64,000 nt of DNA from Haloferula helveola (GTDB lineage Bacteria; Verrucomicrobiota; Verrucomicrobiia; Verrucomicrobiales; Akkermansiaceae), in NCBI RefSeq assembly GCF_037076345.1, contig NZ_AP024702.1:930001-994000 (forward strand), read 5' to 3'. Below are positions 18,961 to 27,654 of the stretch, piece after piece (position 1 is the stretch's first letter; the number at the start of each line of letters is the position of its first letter). The notes under the pieces are model-generated. The model was not told the origin of the DNA. It was given only the letters and a program-made list of their open reading frames with translations, and ran no database searches. A program made the translations under genes and the position numbers.

Positions 18961-19230
18961 CCCCGAAGGGGTGCAGGCATTTAGCCCCGGGGTTCACCCC
19001 GGGGAAACGGTTGCCAGGCAAATCGAGCGCCAAAGGTGCGCAGGCGGAGCCTGATGATGAACCTCGTACCGCACACCCCGGACCACATCGCCTGCGCCCC
19101 TCCGGGGCTCGAATTTCTCCCCGACCCAAATCCCCGGGGTGAACCCCGGGGCTAACCGCCGACGCCCCTTCGGGGCTAAATGCCGATGCCACTTCGGGGC
19201 GAAATGCTAGTGCCACTTCGGGGCTTCGCA
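18961..19230. repeat. Cluster of REP-like GC-rich palindromes
   Basis: This gene-free stretch (18837-19318) holds short palindromes. CCCCGAAGGGG lies at 18961. AGCCCCGGGGTTCACCCCGG begins near 18983, and an inverted copy (CCGGGGTGAACCCCGGGGCT) ends near 19153. From 19164 a 24-base unit with the core GCCCCTTCGGGGC or GCCACTTCGGGGC recurs three times (starts 19164, 19188, 19212). Such palindromes are typical dispersed REP elements of PVC bacteria. They could act as transcription attenuators for the flanking sulfatase. Confidence 0.7.
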
Positions 19231-19318
19231 CTTCGTCGGCTAAATCGGCCGCCAGTATCTCCCCCATCCGTACCCGCACTACCGATTGCCTGCTGCCGAT
19301 CCGGAACTACCCTGCTCC

Positions 19319-19747
19319 ATGTCCGCCGCACCGCTCGATTGCATCCGCTCTTATTTCGGGGAACTCCGCCCCGAAACCATGGACCGCCTCGACCAGCACT
19401 ACAGCCCGGACGTCGAGTTCCGCGATCCCATCAATCACGGCCACGGACTTGACGACCTGCGCCTCATCTTCGAGGACCTCTTCAAGCAACTCAGCGACGT
19501 CCGCATCGATGTCACCTCGGCCAGCGGCAACGCCGAAACCGGATTCCTCCGCTGGACGATGAACTACCGTTTCCGCGGCAAGGCCCGAACGCTTGAAGGC
19601 GTGTCCCAGTTCACCTTCGGCTCCGACGGCAAGGTCGCCCGACAGGAAGACTTCTGGGATGCGGCCTTCGGCGTCTATGCCGAGTTCCCGCTCGTTGGCG
19701 CGACCCTCCGCGGCCTGCGGAAGGTCGTGCGCGTGGCCGGAGGCTGA
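19319..19747 (+). CDS. NTF2-like/SnoaL-like protein
   Basis: A 142-residue protein from ATG 19319; an in-frame upstream ATG at 19286 lies in intergenic-type sequence. It has the layout of the SnoaL/nuclear transport factor 2 fold: an N-terminal helix (CIRSYFGELRPETMDRLDQHY), then SPDVEFRDPINHGHGLDDL, and a final strand pair (GKARTLEGVSQFTFGSDGKVARQEDFWD). Function cannot be assigned; members range from small-molecule isomerases to binding proteins. No signal peptide. It converges with the cytochrome c gene; the stops are five bases apart. Confidence 0.75.
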   Translation: MSAAPLDCIRSYFGELRPETMDRLDQHYSPDVEFRDPINHGHGLDDLRLIFEDLFKQLSDVRIDVTSASGNAETGFLRWTMNYRFRGKARTLEGVSQFTFGSDGKVARQEDFWDAAFGVYAEFPLVGATLRGLRKVVRVAGG

Positions 19748-19751
19748 CCGA

Positions 19752-21680
19752 TCACAGCCCCTTCATCCAATCCACGAGCGCCTTCCGGTCCTTGTCGGGC
19801 AAATTCAGCGCCGGCATCGCCGGAGCATATCCTTCCGGATACTCGTGAAGCGGATCGGTGAGCGCACGGTGGAGATACGCCTCGTCGACCGTTACGTCGA
19901 CCGGCTTTCCGTCACGGATCACCTTCTGCGTCCGGCCGAGGATCCCCTTCAGGCTCGGTCCGACGATACGGCTGCCGTCGGTCGAGTGACATGCCGCGCA
20001 GATCGAGCTGAAGATCCCTTCAGCGACCTCCTTCGGATCGCTGTCGGCATTGGCGACGGTCGGTAAAACCGTCTCGCCCTGCTCGCGCTGGTGGCGCACC
20101 GAAGTGTACCACGCCTCGTCCGCGTAAAGACCCTGCTTCGGCAGCTTGAGATGGACGACCCAGCCGACGTTCTCGTTGGAGTAGCCCTTCTGCTTGATGA
20201 AGGGCGGCGAGTTGTCGCGGATGCCGGGAATGGAAAGGCGCACCCGCCTCATGTCGCCCGAGTGGGTGACCGCCTTCACCGCAAGTGCCTCCTTCCCGAA
20301 CGGTCGACCGCCGTAGCCGTTGGTCGGTACGTAGGTCCACTGTTCGACTTCGGGCAGTTCCACTGCGATGACCCGATCAAGCGGCCGGAAAAATTCGAGT
20401 TCCAAGCCTCCGGGGACGTCGCGCACCGCGACAATCTCGTTGAACTTCGGGTCGATCTGGTCGGCCGACTTGAACGTCATCCGCTGCAAACCCCACCAAG
20501 GCTTCTTCGGCTCGCCAAGGAACTCCCACAGACCACCCGCGCCGATGTGGCCGATGTAGAACCGCTTGTCCGGCCCCTGGACGATCCGATTCGGTCCCGC
20601 CGTGAAGCCGGTGACCCCTTTCGCATCGTGACCACCCGAGTGCTTGAACACCGCGCCTTGCCAAATGCCATCGACCTCTTCGGTGAAGACTCGGCTCACC
20701 CGCCCCATCGTCACATCGCCGACCAGATACTGGCCTTCATAGGCCGCGACCGCTTCCGGAAGGTCCTTCAGCAGGACCGGCTGCGAGGGCGAACGTGCCA
20801 CCGCCCCCTGCGGCATGTGGACGGTCGGCGGCGACTGATACTTCGAACCACCCTTCACCGAGTCGGCCTCCTTCGGCTGGAACGCCGCGATGTTCGAGTC
20901 GTCCCGCTGCATCAGGAAGTGCCCGTAGAAGCCGCCTGGAGTGATCCGGATGAACTCGTTGCTCGGATTGAAGACGCCCTGGTTGTCGACCACGATCATC
21001 GCGCCGTCGGCACCGACACCGAAACCGTTCGGAGTCCGGTAGCCACCGGCGACGTAGCTGATATCCGTATCCTCCGGCTTCTCCTCCCCGGTGATCGGTC
21101 CGAGCATGAAGGTCGAGCCGCGATGGGTCTTCGGATTCACCGTGACATTGAACGCCCGCGAGCCCCCGAGTTTGATCGAGGTGGTGAGGTTGCCGGCGAG
21201 GTAGTTCTTGCCGTCCTTCTCCACCACGCCGAAACCGACTGTGTAGGTGTGGAAGTTCGGCTGCGAGATGCCATCGATCAGGATGACCTTCTCGGACGCG
21301 TCGTACTTGCCGTCGCCATTGCGATCCTCGAGTCGCGAGATCTTGTCCTTCTCGCCAACGTAGATCTTGCCGTTGTGCACGGCGATCGCCGTCGGCTCGT
21401 AGAGATCACCCATTACCCGCTCGGCCTTGATTCCGGACCGGTCCTTCTTGGTCGTGATCTCCGGAATGCGGAAGATCTCTCCCTTGAGAAACGGCGCCTT
21501 GTCCTGACGGTTCGGACTGAAGACCGTGACGAACAGGTCGTCGCCGCGGAAGGCCATCGCGGAGACCTTCAGTTCGACCTCGTTCGACGGATAGATGTCT
21601 TCCAGCGTGACCAGCGGATGAAGGCTATCCGCGAGCGCTCCGCCCGTCAGTAGCAGCGGAAGAAAGGCACGCGACCTCAT
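19752..21680 (-). CDS. Sugar dehydrogenase-like beta-propeller with C-terminal cytochrome c
   Basis: A 642-residue secreted protein. The start is ATG 21680, which overlaps the stop of the upstream ThuA-like gene as TGATG; a GTG one codon earlier is possible. After a signal peptide (MRSRAFLPLLLTGGALA) comes an NHL/PQQ-type propeller resembling soluble aldose sugar dehydrogenases and the PVC membrane-bound dehydrogenase group, with SRLEDRNGDGKYD and GGYRTPNGFGVGADGAM. The last about 100 residues are a cytochrome c domain with heme motif CAACH and a downstream methionine (APAMPAL). Probably periplasmic oxidation of a sugar or alcohol with electron transfer to heme. Translation is probably coupled to the ThuA-like gene. 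Confidence 0.85.
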   Translation of the reverse strand: MRSRAFLPLLLTGGALADSLHPLVTLEDIYPSNEVELKVSAMAFRGDDLFVTVFSPNRQDKAPFLKGEIFRIPEITTKKDRSGIKAERVMGDLYEPTAIAVHNGKIYVGEKDKISRLEDRNGDGKYDASEKVILIDGISQPNFHTYTVGFGVVEKDGKNYLAGNLTTSIKLGGSRAFNVTVNPKTHRGSTFMLGPITGEEKPEDTDISYVAGGYRTPNGFGVGADGAMIVVDNQGVFNPSNEFIRITPGGFYGHFLMQRDDSNIAAFQPKEADSVKGGSKYQSPPTVHMPQGAVARSPSQPVLLKDLPEAVAAYEGQYLVGDVTMGRVSRVFTEEVDGIWQGAVFKHSGGHDAKGVTGFTAGPNRIVQGPDKRFYIGHIGAGGLWEFLGEPKKPWWGLQRMTFKSADQIDPKFNEIVAVRDVPGGLELEFFRPLDRVIAVELPEVEQWTYVPTNGYGGRPFGKEALAVKAVTHSGDMRRVRLSIPGIRDNSPPFIKQKGYSNENVGWVVHLKLPKQGLYADEAWYTSVRHQREQGETVLPTVANADSDPKEVAEGIFSSICAACHSTDGSRIVGPSLKGILGRTQKVIRDGKPVDVTVDEAYLHRALTDPLHEYPEGYAPAMPALNLPDKDRKALVDWMKGL

Positions 21681-22594
21681 CACGGCTTCTTCGGCTTGGG
21701 CTTCGGAAAGTCCTGGTTCTTCTCAAGGTCCTCCTGGGTGATCTTGTCGGACGGCACGCCTTCCTCCGGAACTTCGGCCTTCGCCACCCAGGTGATCGCG
21801 TTCAGCACGACCTTGCGGAAGTTGTCGTCACCCCAGTTGTTGTGGAAGTGGCCACCGGTGAAACCGAATCCCCGACCGCCGTTGGGGCGCTCGTAGGCCC
21901 ACGCGACGTGCTGGATCTCGCCGTCTGCCACCGCCTTGCGGACGTGCGGATTGCCCGAGTGCGGGCCGTCATTCCGCTTCATCGTCTCCTTCGGCGGGTG
22001 GGCCGAAAGGATCGGGGTCACGCCCTCCATCTGGGGAACGAAACGCATGTGGAAGTACCATTCGTCGCGAATCTTGAACGGCTTCACCCCGCGGGTGATC
22101 GGATGTGTCGGCAGGGTTTCGAAGTTCGCTTCCCAGTGGGGATTCACCGACCAATTCGGCTCGAAGTAGCCGCCCATCCACTCGAGGAACTTGTCGCCGG
22201 ACTCGCCCTTGGTGGTCTCGACCGCGTAGTGCAGGCAGGCCAGCCCGCAACCGTCCTTGAGCTTCGCATCGACTCCCTCGAGGTGTTCGTTCGCCATGTG
22301 CCGCTTGCCGCCGTCGCAGTAGAAGACGATCGCGTCGGCATCCTCCATCAGCTTGGCATTGCCCGGCCAATCCTTCGCCACGTGGACTTCGGCTGCGACC
22401 TGATCCCCAAGATGCTTGTTGAGCTGTCCCGCCAGCAGCATGCACCCGGCCCGGTGCTCGTGCGCTCCGTATCCGTGGCTCGGCTTCCCGGCCAGGAACA
22501 CGATCTTCTTTTTCGCCTCAGCCTTGCCCTCCTGAGCCCCTACGCCGCCCGCAACGAGCAGCACCGACATTCCGATCAAGATCGCGCACTTCAC
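21680..22594 (-). CDS. ThuA-like domain protein, secreted
   Basis: A 304-residue protein of the ThuA/trehalose-utilisation family with a class I glutamine amidotransferase-like fold. The GTG start at 22594 gives signal peptide MKCAILIGMSVLLVAGGVGA; an ATG at 22570 would shorten it. Motifs seen are FLAGKPSHGYGAHEHRAG, IVFYCDGGKRH, GLACLHYAVE and GFTGGHFHNNWGDDNFRK, all usual for PVC ThuA-like proteins. In rhizobia ThuA acts on 3-keto-disaccharides made by a Gfo/Idh-type partner. Here the partner is a cytochrome c dehydrogenase whose start overlaps this stop. The C-terminus is Lys/Pro-rich. Confidence 0.87.
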   Translation of the reverse strand: MKCAILIGMSVLLVAGGVGAQEGKAEAKKKIVFLAGKPSHGYGAHEHRAGCMLLAGQLNKHLGDQVAAEVHVAKDWPGNAKLMEDADAIVFYCDGGKRHMANEHLEGVDAKLKDGCGLACLHYAVETTKGESGDKFLEWMGGYFEPNWSVNPHWEANFETLPTHPITRGVKPFKIRDEWYFHMRFVPQMEGVTPILSAHPPKETMKRNDGPHSGNPHVRKAVADGEIQHVAWAYERPNGGRGFGFTGGHFHNNWGDDNFRKVVLNAITWVAKAEVPEEGVPSDKITQEDLEKNQDFPKPKPKKP

Positions 22595-22651
22595 GGAAAC
22601 CCCCTACGGGCCCTGTGACCGCCGCCTTGCACCCCAAGTCCCGCCACCAGG

Positions 22652-22730
22652 TTTTGTAGTTTCCCGTTTACGGGGTCCCACCGGTCCGGAAGACCGCCTG
22701 AAGGCGGAACTACGAACCCTTGAAAAGCGA
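22652..22730. repeat. Dispersed repeat with CCCGTTTACGGG hairpin (copy 1)
   Basis: The sequence GTAGTTTCCCGTTTACGGGG, followed by GGTCCGGAAGACCGCCTGAAGG, recurs near 39806-39880 with substitutions. A second palindrome (CCGCCTGAAGGCGG) follows at once. It lies between the MetY stop and the ThuA start and may also act as an attenuator. Confidence 0.6.
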
Positions 22731-22734
22731 CGTC

Positions 22735-24015
22735 TCAGGCGCCAAGCGCCTGGTCGAGGTCGTCGATGATGTCGTCGATGTGCTCGATGCCGACCGACAG
22801 GCGGACCAGTTCCGGACGGATACCACCGGCCAGCTGCTGTTCTTCCGTGAGCTGCGAGTGGGTCGTGGTCGCGGGATGGATCGCCAGCGACTTGGCATCG
22901 CCGAGATTGGCGACGTGCGAGAAGAGCTTGAGCTCGTTGATGAACGAGGCACCTGCCGTTGCGCCACCCTTGATTCCGAACACCACCACGCTGCCGCCCT
23001 TGCCCTTCAGATACTTCTGGTTCTTCGCATACTCCGGGTCGTCCTCCAGTCCGGGGAACCGCACCCACTCGACCTTCGGATGGTCCTTGAGGTGCTTGGC
23101 GACGGCGAGCGAGTTCTCGCAATGACGCTCCATCCGCAGCGGCAGCGTTTCGATCCCCTGCAGGATCTGCCACGCGTTGTCGGGGCTCGAGCAGGCGCCG
23201 AGATTGCGCAGCGGAACCGTGCGCATCCGCAGGATGTAAGCGAGGGGCGCGAGCATTTCCGGCAGGTCGTGTCCCCAGCGCAGGCCGTGATACGATTCGT
23301 CCGGATTGTCGTAGAGCGGGTGCTTGCCGCCGGTCCAGTCGAAGCGGCCCGAGTCCACCACCACGCCGCCGAGTCCCGCACCATGCCCGCCCATCCACTT
23401 GGTCAGCGAGTGGACGACGATGTCGGCTCCGTGATCGAGCGGGCGTGTCAGATAGGGCGTCGAGCAGGTGGCATCGACGATCAATGGCAGGCCGTGGGCC
23501 TTGGCAATCTCCGCGACCGCCTCCAGATCGGTGATCTCAAGCGCGGGATTGGAAATCGTCTCGCAGAAGAACGCCCGCGTCTTGTCGTCGGCCGCCTTGG
23601 CGAAATTCTCCGGGTCGTTCGAATCAACGAAGCGCACCTCGATGCCGAGCGCCGGAAGGATGTTGTCGAACTGCGTGTAGCTGCCGCCGTAGAGGTTGCG
23701 CGCCGAGACGATGTTGTCGCCCGCAGAGGCGAGGTTGATGATCGAGTTGAAGATCGCCGCCGTGCCGGACGAATGACCGAGGCCCGCGAGTTCGTGCGCA
23801 CCCTCGAGCAGGCTCACCCGTTTTTCGAGAACGGCGACCGTCGGGTTGGTCAGCCGGCTGTAGATGTTCCCGAGTTCCTTCAGCGCGAACAGGTTCGCCG
23901 CGTGCTCGGTGTTGTTGAAGGTGAAGGCGGTGCTGCGGTGGACCGGAACCGCGCGCGAGTTGGTGGAGGCTTCCGGCTCGTAGCCGCCGTGCAGACAGAG
24001 AGTTTCGTGTTTCAT
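22735..24015 (-). CDS. metY: O-acetylhomoserine sulfhydrylase (Cys/Met metabolism PLP enzyme)
   Basis: A 426-residue cytoplasmic PLP enzyme from ATG 24015 (MKHETLCLHGG); ten further in-frame residues upstream do not belong to the family N-terminus. The core is diagnostic: AVPVHRSTAFTFN, YSRLTNPT, SSGTAAIFN, the Asp in IVDATCSTPYL, PLP-lysine K206 in HSLTKWMGGHG, and the C-terminal SQLTEEQQLAGGIRPELVRLS. It condenses O-acetyl-L-homoserine with sulfide to homocysteine in methionine synthesis. Length and motifs fit MetY rather than MetB/MetC. No SAM riboswitch was recognised upstream. Confidence 0.93.
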   Translation of the reverse strand: MKHETLCLHGGYEPEASTNSRAVPVHRSTAFTFNNTEHAANLFALKELGNIYSRLTNPTVAVLEKRVSLLEGAHELAGLGHSSGTAAIFNSIINLASAGDNIVSARNLYGGSYTQFDNILPALGIEVRFVDSNDPENFAKAADDKTRAFFCETISNPALEITDLEAVAEIAKAHGLPLIVDATCSTPYLTRPLDHGADIVVHSLTKWMGGHGAGLGGVVVDSGRFDWTGGKHPLYDNPDESYHGLRWGHDLPEMLAPLAYILRMRTVPLRNLGACSSPDNAWQILQGIETLPLRMERHCENSLAVAKHLKDHPKVEWVRFPGLEDDPEYAKNQKYLKGKGGSVVVFGIKGGATAGASFINELKLFSHVANLGDAKSLAIHPATTTHSQLTEEQQLAGGIRPELVRLSVGIEHIDDIIDDLDQALGA

Positions 24016-24151
24016 GGGGATGGAAGGCGAACCTAGGGAACCCACCCTCCCGGGATCAAGGCGATCCGTCGGCCGAAACCGTCATGGCGCGTGGATGGGA
24101 TCGGACCGCAAAGGTCCAACACCGAGAAGGACTCAGAACCCGCGGCGGTCC

Positions 24152-24192
24152 GGCCTTGGCGCCTTTGCGTCTTGGCGGTTCATCCATCCGAT
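24152..24192. repeat. Dispersed repeat CCTTGGCGCCTTTGCGTCTTGG type (copy 1)
   Basis: The sequence GGCGCCTTTGCGTCTTGGCG followed by GTTCATCC recurs, in both orientations, near 39920-40000. It is a common short dispersed repeat in many bacterial genomes. No coding content. Confidence 0.55.
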
Positions 24193-24210
24193 CCACCTCA
24201 AAAGTCGGGC

Positions 24211-25830
24211 TCAAAAATCGCTCCCCGACTCGCGGGCCCGGCGGATGAGATCCGGCCGCTGCTGACGGAAGACGTTGAAGACATGGTTGGCGAAGTATGA
24301 ACCGGCCTGGGCATACAGATTGAACGCCGTATCGACCCCGAGCTCGCGAAGCTGGCGGATCTCCTCCTCATACTTGGCGGTCACGGCCACGACACCACCG
24401 AAGCCGTGGCGCTTCAGGGTTTCGACCGCATGCACGTTGGCGCTGTGCTTCGGCATCGCGAGCACCACCAAGTCGATATCGTCCTTCAGCCGCACCTTCT
24501 CCCAAAAGTCCGAGTCAGACGCGTCGGCCAGCATCACGTTGCGCTCCACCTGGCGATGCAACTCCACCGCTTTCGGATCGCGGTCGAACCCGATCACCTG
24601 CCCCGGGTAGCGGGTCTCGAGTTCGTGGTAGGCGGCCATCCCCACCCTGCCCATGCCGAAGATCGCGATCGATTCCCCATTCTCCCGCACTGGCAGGTCA
24701 TCGCGGTGGCGGCCTTTCGTCTCGAAGCGTTTCAGCCAGCCGCTGATCGGGTCGTAGAGCCGCTCGGAACGCCTCATCAGCGGCGCCACGATCAGGAAGC
24801 TGACCGACAAGCCGACCGCGACCGCCACCAACCACTCCGATCCGATCCATCCCTTCGCCACACCGAGGGCCATAACGATCAGGCCGAACTCGCTGTAGGT
24901 CGAAAGCGTCAGCGCGCTGGTCCACGCCGTCCGCGCCCGCAGACGGAAACGCGTGAGCAGAAGGAAGAAGCCGACACTCTTCAGTGGCAGCAGAAGAATC
25001 ATCACTCCGGCCCACCCGAGGCTTTGCCAAGAGAGTCCTCCTTCCAGACCCACCTGAAGGAAAAAGCCGACGAGCAGCAGGTCGGTGATGCCGGTCAGCG
25101 ACTTGGCCAGCTCCTTCGACGCCGGGTGGTAGCCGACCAGCACGCCGACAAACAGCGCCCCGAGATCGGCCTTCATTCCGACCGCCTCGAAACCCGCGGC
25201 TCCGACGACCAGTGCGAGGAAGAAGCCGCACAAGGTCACCAGCTCGCCGTGTCCGCTGCGGCCGAGCATCCAGCCGAGCAACGGCCGGGCGATCAACAAG
25301 CCGGCGACCACGGCAATCGACCACGGCGACGGAATCTTGCCGGTGGAGAAAGTCAGAAACAGCACCGCGAAGATGTCCTGCATGATCAGGATCCCGATCG
25401 AGACGCGGCCGTGCATCGCCCCCATCTCGCCGTTTTCCTGCAAGGACTTCACCGCGAAGACGGTGCTCGAAAAACTCATCCCGAAGGCGAGAAGCAGAGC
25501 TGTCGACCAATCGAGCCCCGCCGCACGCCCGACCATCACGGACACGGCGAGAAGCACCGGCGCGAACAAGCCGATCACCAGCGAGGCATGGATCGAGGCT
25601 CCTGCCCAGATCTCCGGCCGCGCCAAGGTCTGCACCCGCAGCTTGAGACCGATGCTGAACAAGAGCAGGGTCACGCCGAGATTCGAAATCACCGCCAAGG
25701 TTTCCCCTCCCTCCTGCCCCAGCGCCTGCAGCACGAAGCCGGCGATCAGGAATCCGACCAGCGGCGGCAGCCGCATGCGCTGGGCCGCGAGACCGAAAAT
25801 GAAGGCGGTGGCGATGAGGAGGATGTCCAT
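24211..25830 (-). CDS. KefB/KefC-type monovalent cation:proton antiporter (CPA2) with TrkA-N domain
   Basis: A 539-residue inner-membrane transporter. Residues 1-370 contain about 12 hydrophobic segments with CPA2 motifs (MDILLIATAFIFGLAAQRMRLPPLVGFLIAG at the start; GMSFSSTVFAVKSLQE; IGILIMQDIFAVLFL). Residues about 390-520 are a cytosolic Rossmann RCK/TrkA-N domain with the nucleotide motif IAIFGMGRVGMAAYHELE, followed by VIGFDRDP. It probably exports K+ or Na+ in exchange for protons, gated by a bound nucleotide or glutathione adduct. No KefF/KefG ancillary gene is adjacent. Confidence 0.92.
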   Translation of the reverse strand: MDILLIATAFIFGLAAQRMRLPPLVGFLIAGFVLQALGQEGGETLAVISNLGVTLLLFSIGLKLRVQTLARPEIWAGASIHASLVIGLFAPVLLAVSVMVGRAAGLDWSTALLLAFGMSFSSTVFAVKSLQENGEMGAMHGRVSIGILIMQDIFAVLFLTFSTGKIPSPWSIAVVAGLLIARPLLGWMLGRSGHGELVTLCGFFLALVVGAAGFEAVGMKADLGALFVGVLVGYHPASKELAKSLTGITDLLLVGFFLQVGLEGGLSWQSLGWAGVMILLLPLKSVGFFLLLTRFRLRARTAWTSALTLSTYSEFGLIVMALGVAKGWIGSEWLVAVAVGLSVSFLIVAPLMRRSERLYDPISGWLKRFETKGRHRDDLPVRENGESIAIFGMGRVGMAAYHELETRYPGQVIGFDRDPKAVELHRQVERNVMLADASDSDFWEKVRLKDDIDLVVLAMPKHSANVHAVETLKRHGFGGVVAVTAKYEEEIRQLRELGVDTAFNLYAQAGSYFANHVFNVFRQQRPDLIRRARESGSDF

Positions 25831-25907
25831 GATCCGAACGGATGAATCGGTGACCTAGCTCATTCCGTGCAAATCCGCGCAATGCCGGCTCCCATGACTC
25901 CCTTTCG

Positions 25908-27167
25908 TCAGTTCGCCGCCGTGTCCGCCAGCCAATCGTGATAGGCCGCGAGGATGCTGGCGGGAGGGCCGCCCATCTTGTGTTCCGCCAGCACGCGGTC
26001 GAGCAGCTTGTTGCGCTTCGTTTCCGAAATCATCATGTGCACCGACAGCGCCAAGGGTTCGCGCGAGATCCGCAGGGTCATCCCCCGCTCCCCGCTCAGC
26101 CAGTGCGCGATGAACTGCGTCTTCGCGATTCCCGGCGGATCGAAGGACGAGGAAAACAGCCGGGGCTTGCCGAATGCCTTCTCCATCGCCTCGACCAAGC
26201 GCTCGGCCTTCGGATACTCGCCGAGATAGGGATTGATGGTTCCCGACATTTCGATCGCGACCGTCCGCTCCCTGCTCTCCTTGTCGGGTCCGGGGAGATA
26301 CTGGACGCGGTAGAGCGCGGGTGTGTCGTCGCGGATGACGTACCGGTGATCGTCGAAGTCCTCCCGAAAGGACGAGAGCTTGCCCCGCTTTTCCTCAAGC
26401 TCCTCGCGGCCGATGCCCACCTCGACATCCCAAAGACAGGTCGGCAACAGCCAACGGAACAGGCTCTCGGGCTGCGGTTCAACCAGTTCGATTCCTCCGT
26501 AGTTCCGCCGCATCGTTTCCTCGCGCTTCTCGGTTGAGGGAAGACAAAGGGGCTCGAAAAGGAACTGTCCGGGGATCGTCACCGGAGGATGCGGAGCGAG
26601 CACCGAGCGTTTCGGGACCACCGTTCCGACGACTTTGCCCGACGTCTTCGAAAATACCGGCCAGCCCGACCGGACCGGTGGCTCCAGATCGGGGTCTTCG
26701 AGAACCAGCATCAACCGCACCGGTCCCATCCACGAGTGGTAGGCATCGCCATTGCCGGGATTGAAGAGCAGAGCAGCTTCGACCTGCTCCCCCGTCGGAC
26801 CCACGGCGACGAGGCTCTCGCCCGCCTTGAGTTGGAAGTCCGCCTCGTAGGGAACGGCATCCGGAAAGTCCGTCCCGCCGAAGATGAAAACCTTTGAGGT
26901 CGGCTGCTCGATCACCTTTGCCTTGGCGACTTCGAATGGTTTGCTGTCGGCGAGCGAGAACGAGCGCGTATCCTCCTCCCCCGGCACCGAAGCCGTGACG
27001 ATGCACAGCGCTCCCCGATAACTCACGCCATAGCCGGTCGAGTCGCCCACATCGCGCTTGAAGGCCTTGTAGGAAAACTCCTGCGCCGAGGCCGGAAGTG
27101 TTGACGAAAGAACAGCACCCAACAACACGCCCCCGACCCGGTGCCAACGACTACGAACCATCTGCAT
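25908..27167 (-). CDS. Secreted hypothetical protein
   Basis: A 419-residue protein from ATG 27167 (MQMVRSRWHRVGG); a TTG two codons upstream is possible but unlikely. A signal peptide ends near LPASAQE. The middle contains strands such as GKVVGTVVPKRSVLAPHP and a region about residue 150 resembling serine-protease-like or surface-association sequence (SGWPVFSKTSGKVVG), but no Ser/His/Asp triad was identified. The C-terminal third is mixed helix. I do not recognise a family. It stands between the antiporter and the GspG-like lipoprotein, all on the minus strand. Confidence 0.7.
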   Translation of the reverse strand: MQMVRSRWHRVGGVLLGAVLSSTLPASAQEFSYKAFKRDVGDSTGYGVSYRGALCIVTASVPGEEDTRSFSLADSKPFEVAKAKVIEQPTSKVFIFGGTDFPDAVPYEADFQLKAGESLVAVGPTGEQVEAALLFNPGNGDAYHSWMGPVRLMLVLEDPDLEPPVRSGWPVFSKTSGKVVGTVVPKRSVLAPHPPVTIPGQFLFEPLCLPSTEKREETMRRNYGGIELVEPQPESLFRWLLPTCLWDVEVGIGREELEEKRGKLSSFREDFDDHRYVIRDDTPALYRVQYLPGPDKESRERTVAIEMSGTINPYLGEYPKAERLVEAMEKAFGKPRLFSSSFDPPGIAKTQFIAHWLSGERGMTLRISREPLALSVHMMISETKRNKLLDRVLAEHKMGGPPASILAAYHDWLADTAAN

Positions 27168-27227
27168 GCTCAAGGCCTACCAACCCCTGCAGCGGGAAAC
27201 AAGAAAGGGGCGTCGCCCGCGCAACGG

Positions 27228-27566
27228 CTAGTTCGAGATATCGTCCTCCGTTCTCACCACCCGATCCGGGCCGGAAGACCAGACATGCAGTTGCTCGTCG
27301 ATGAGCTCAATCTGGTAGGGCACCCCCCACGGATCGACGATGGTGGAGTAATAGGGACCATCCCATCCGGCGACTCCCGGATCTTTGCTCAGATCCTCGG
27401 CCTTTCCCGGGTATTGGCCACAGTCGGCCTTGTAGCGTTCCGCCGCGGCTACCAGCCTCGGGACGGTATCGCGCGCGGCTTTTTCTCCGGCGGAATTCTT
27501 CCCACCGCAGGCCGGCAACAGCAATGCGAGGCCGAGAGCGATACCGATGTGTTTCTTGTCACGCAT
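27228..27566 (-). CDS. Lipoprotein with type II secretion GspG-like C-terminal domain
   Basis: A 112-residue protein with a lipobox (LALLLPAC-GG) in the signal sequence, so the mature protein should be an acylated lipoprotein. The remainder matches the major-pseudopilin C-terminal region: AERYKADCGQYPGKAEDL, GPYYSTIVDPWGVPYQIEL, HVWSSGPDRVVRTEDDI, with the Asp-rich end typical of calcium-binding GspG. It lacks the prepilin GFTLIE motif, so it is unlikely to be assembled as a classical pseudopilin. Role unknown. Confidence 0.8.
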   Translation of the reverse strand: MRDKKHIGIALGLALLLPACGGKNSAGEKAARDTVPRLVAAAERYKADCGQYPGKAEDLSKDPGVAGWDGPYYSTIVDPWGVPYQIELIDEQLHVWSSGPDRVVRTEDDISN

Positions 27567-27654
27567 GATGCCCTTGATGCTCTCGGCGAACGCTGCCGGC
27601 CGTCAATCAGGAACCACCCGACGATCCCAGCCGGGGCTGAAAGTGGATTGGGCT

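Noticed and set aside
20091-21653. 520-codon plus-strand frame opposite the ThuA-coupled cytochrome gene
   Set aside because: Antisense shadow with no motif. The minus-strand product has a signal peptide and CAACH heme motif.
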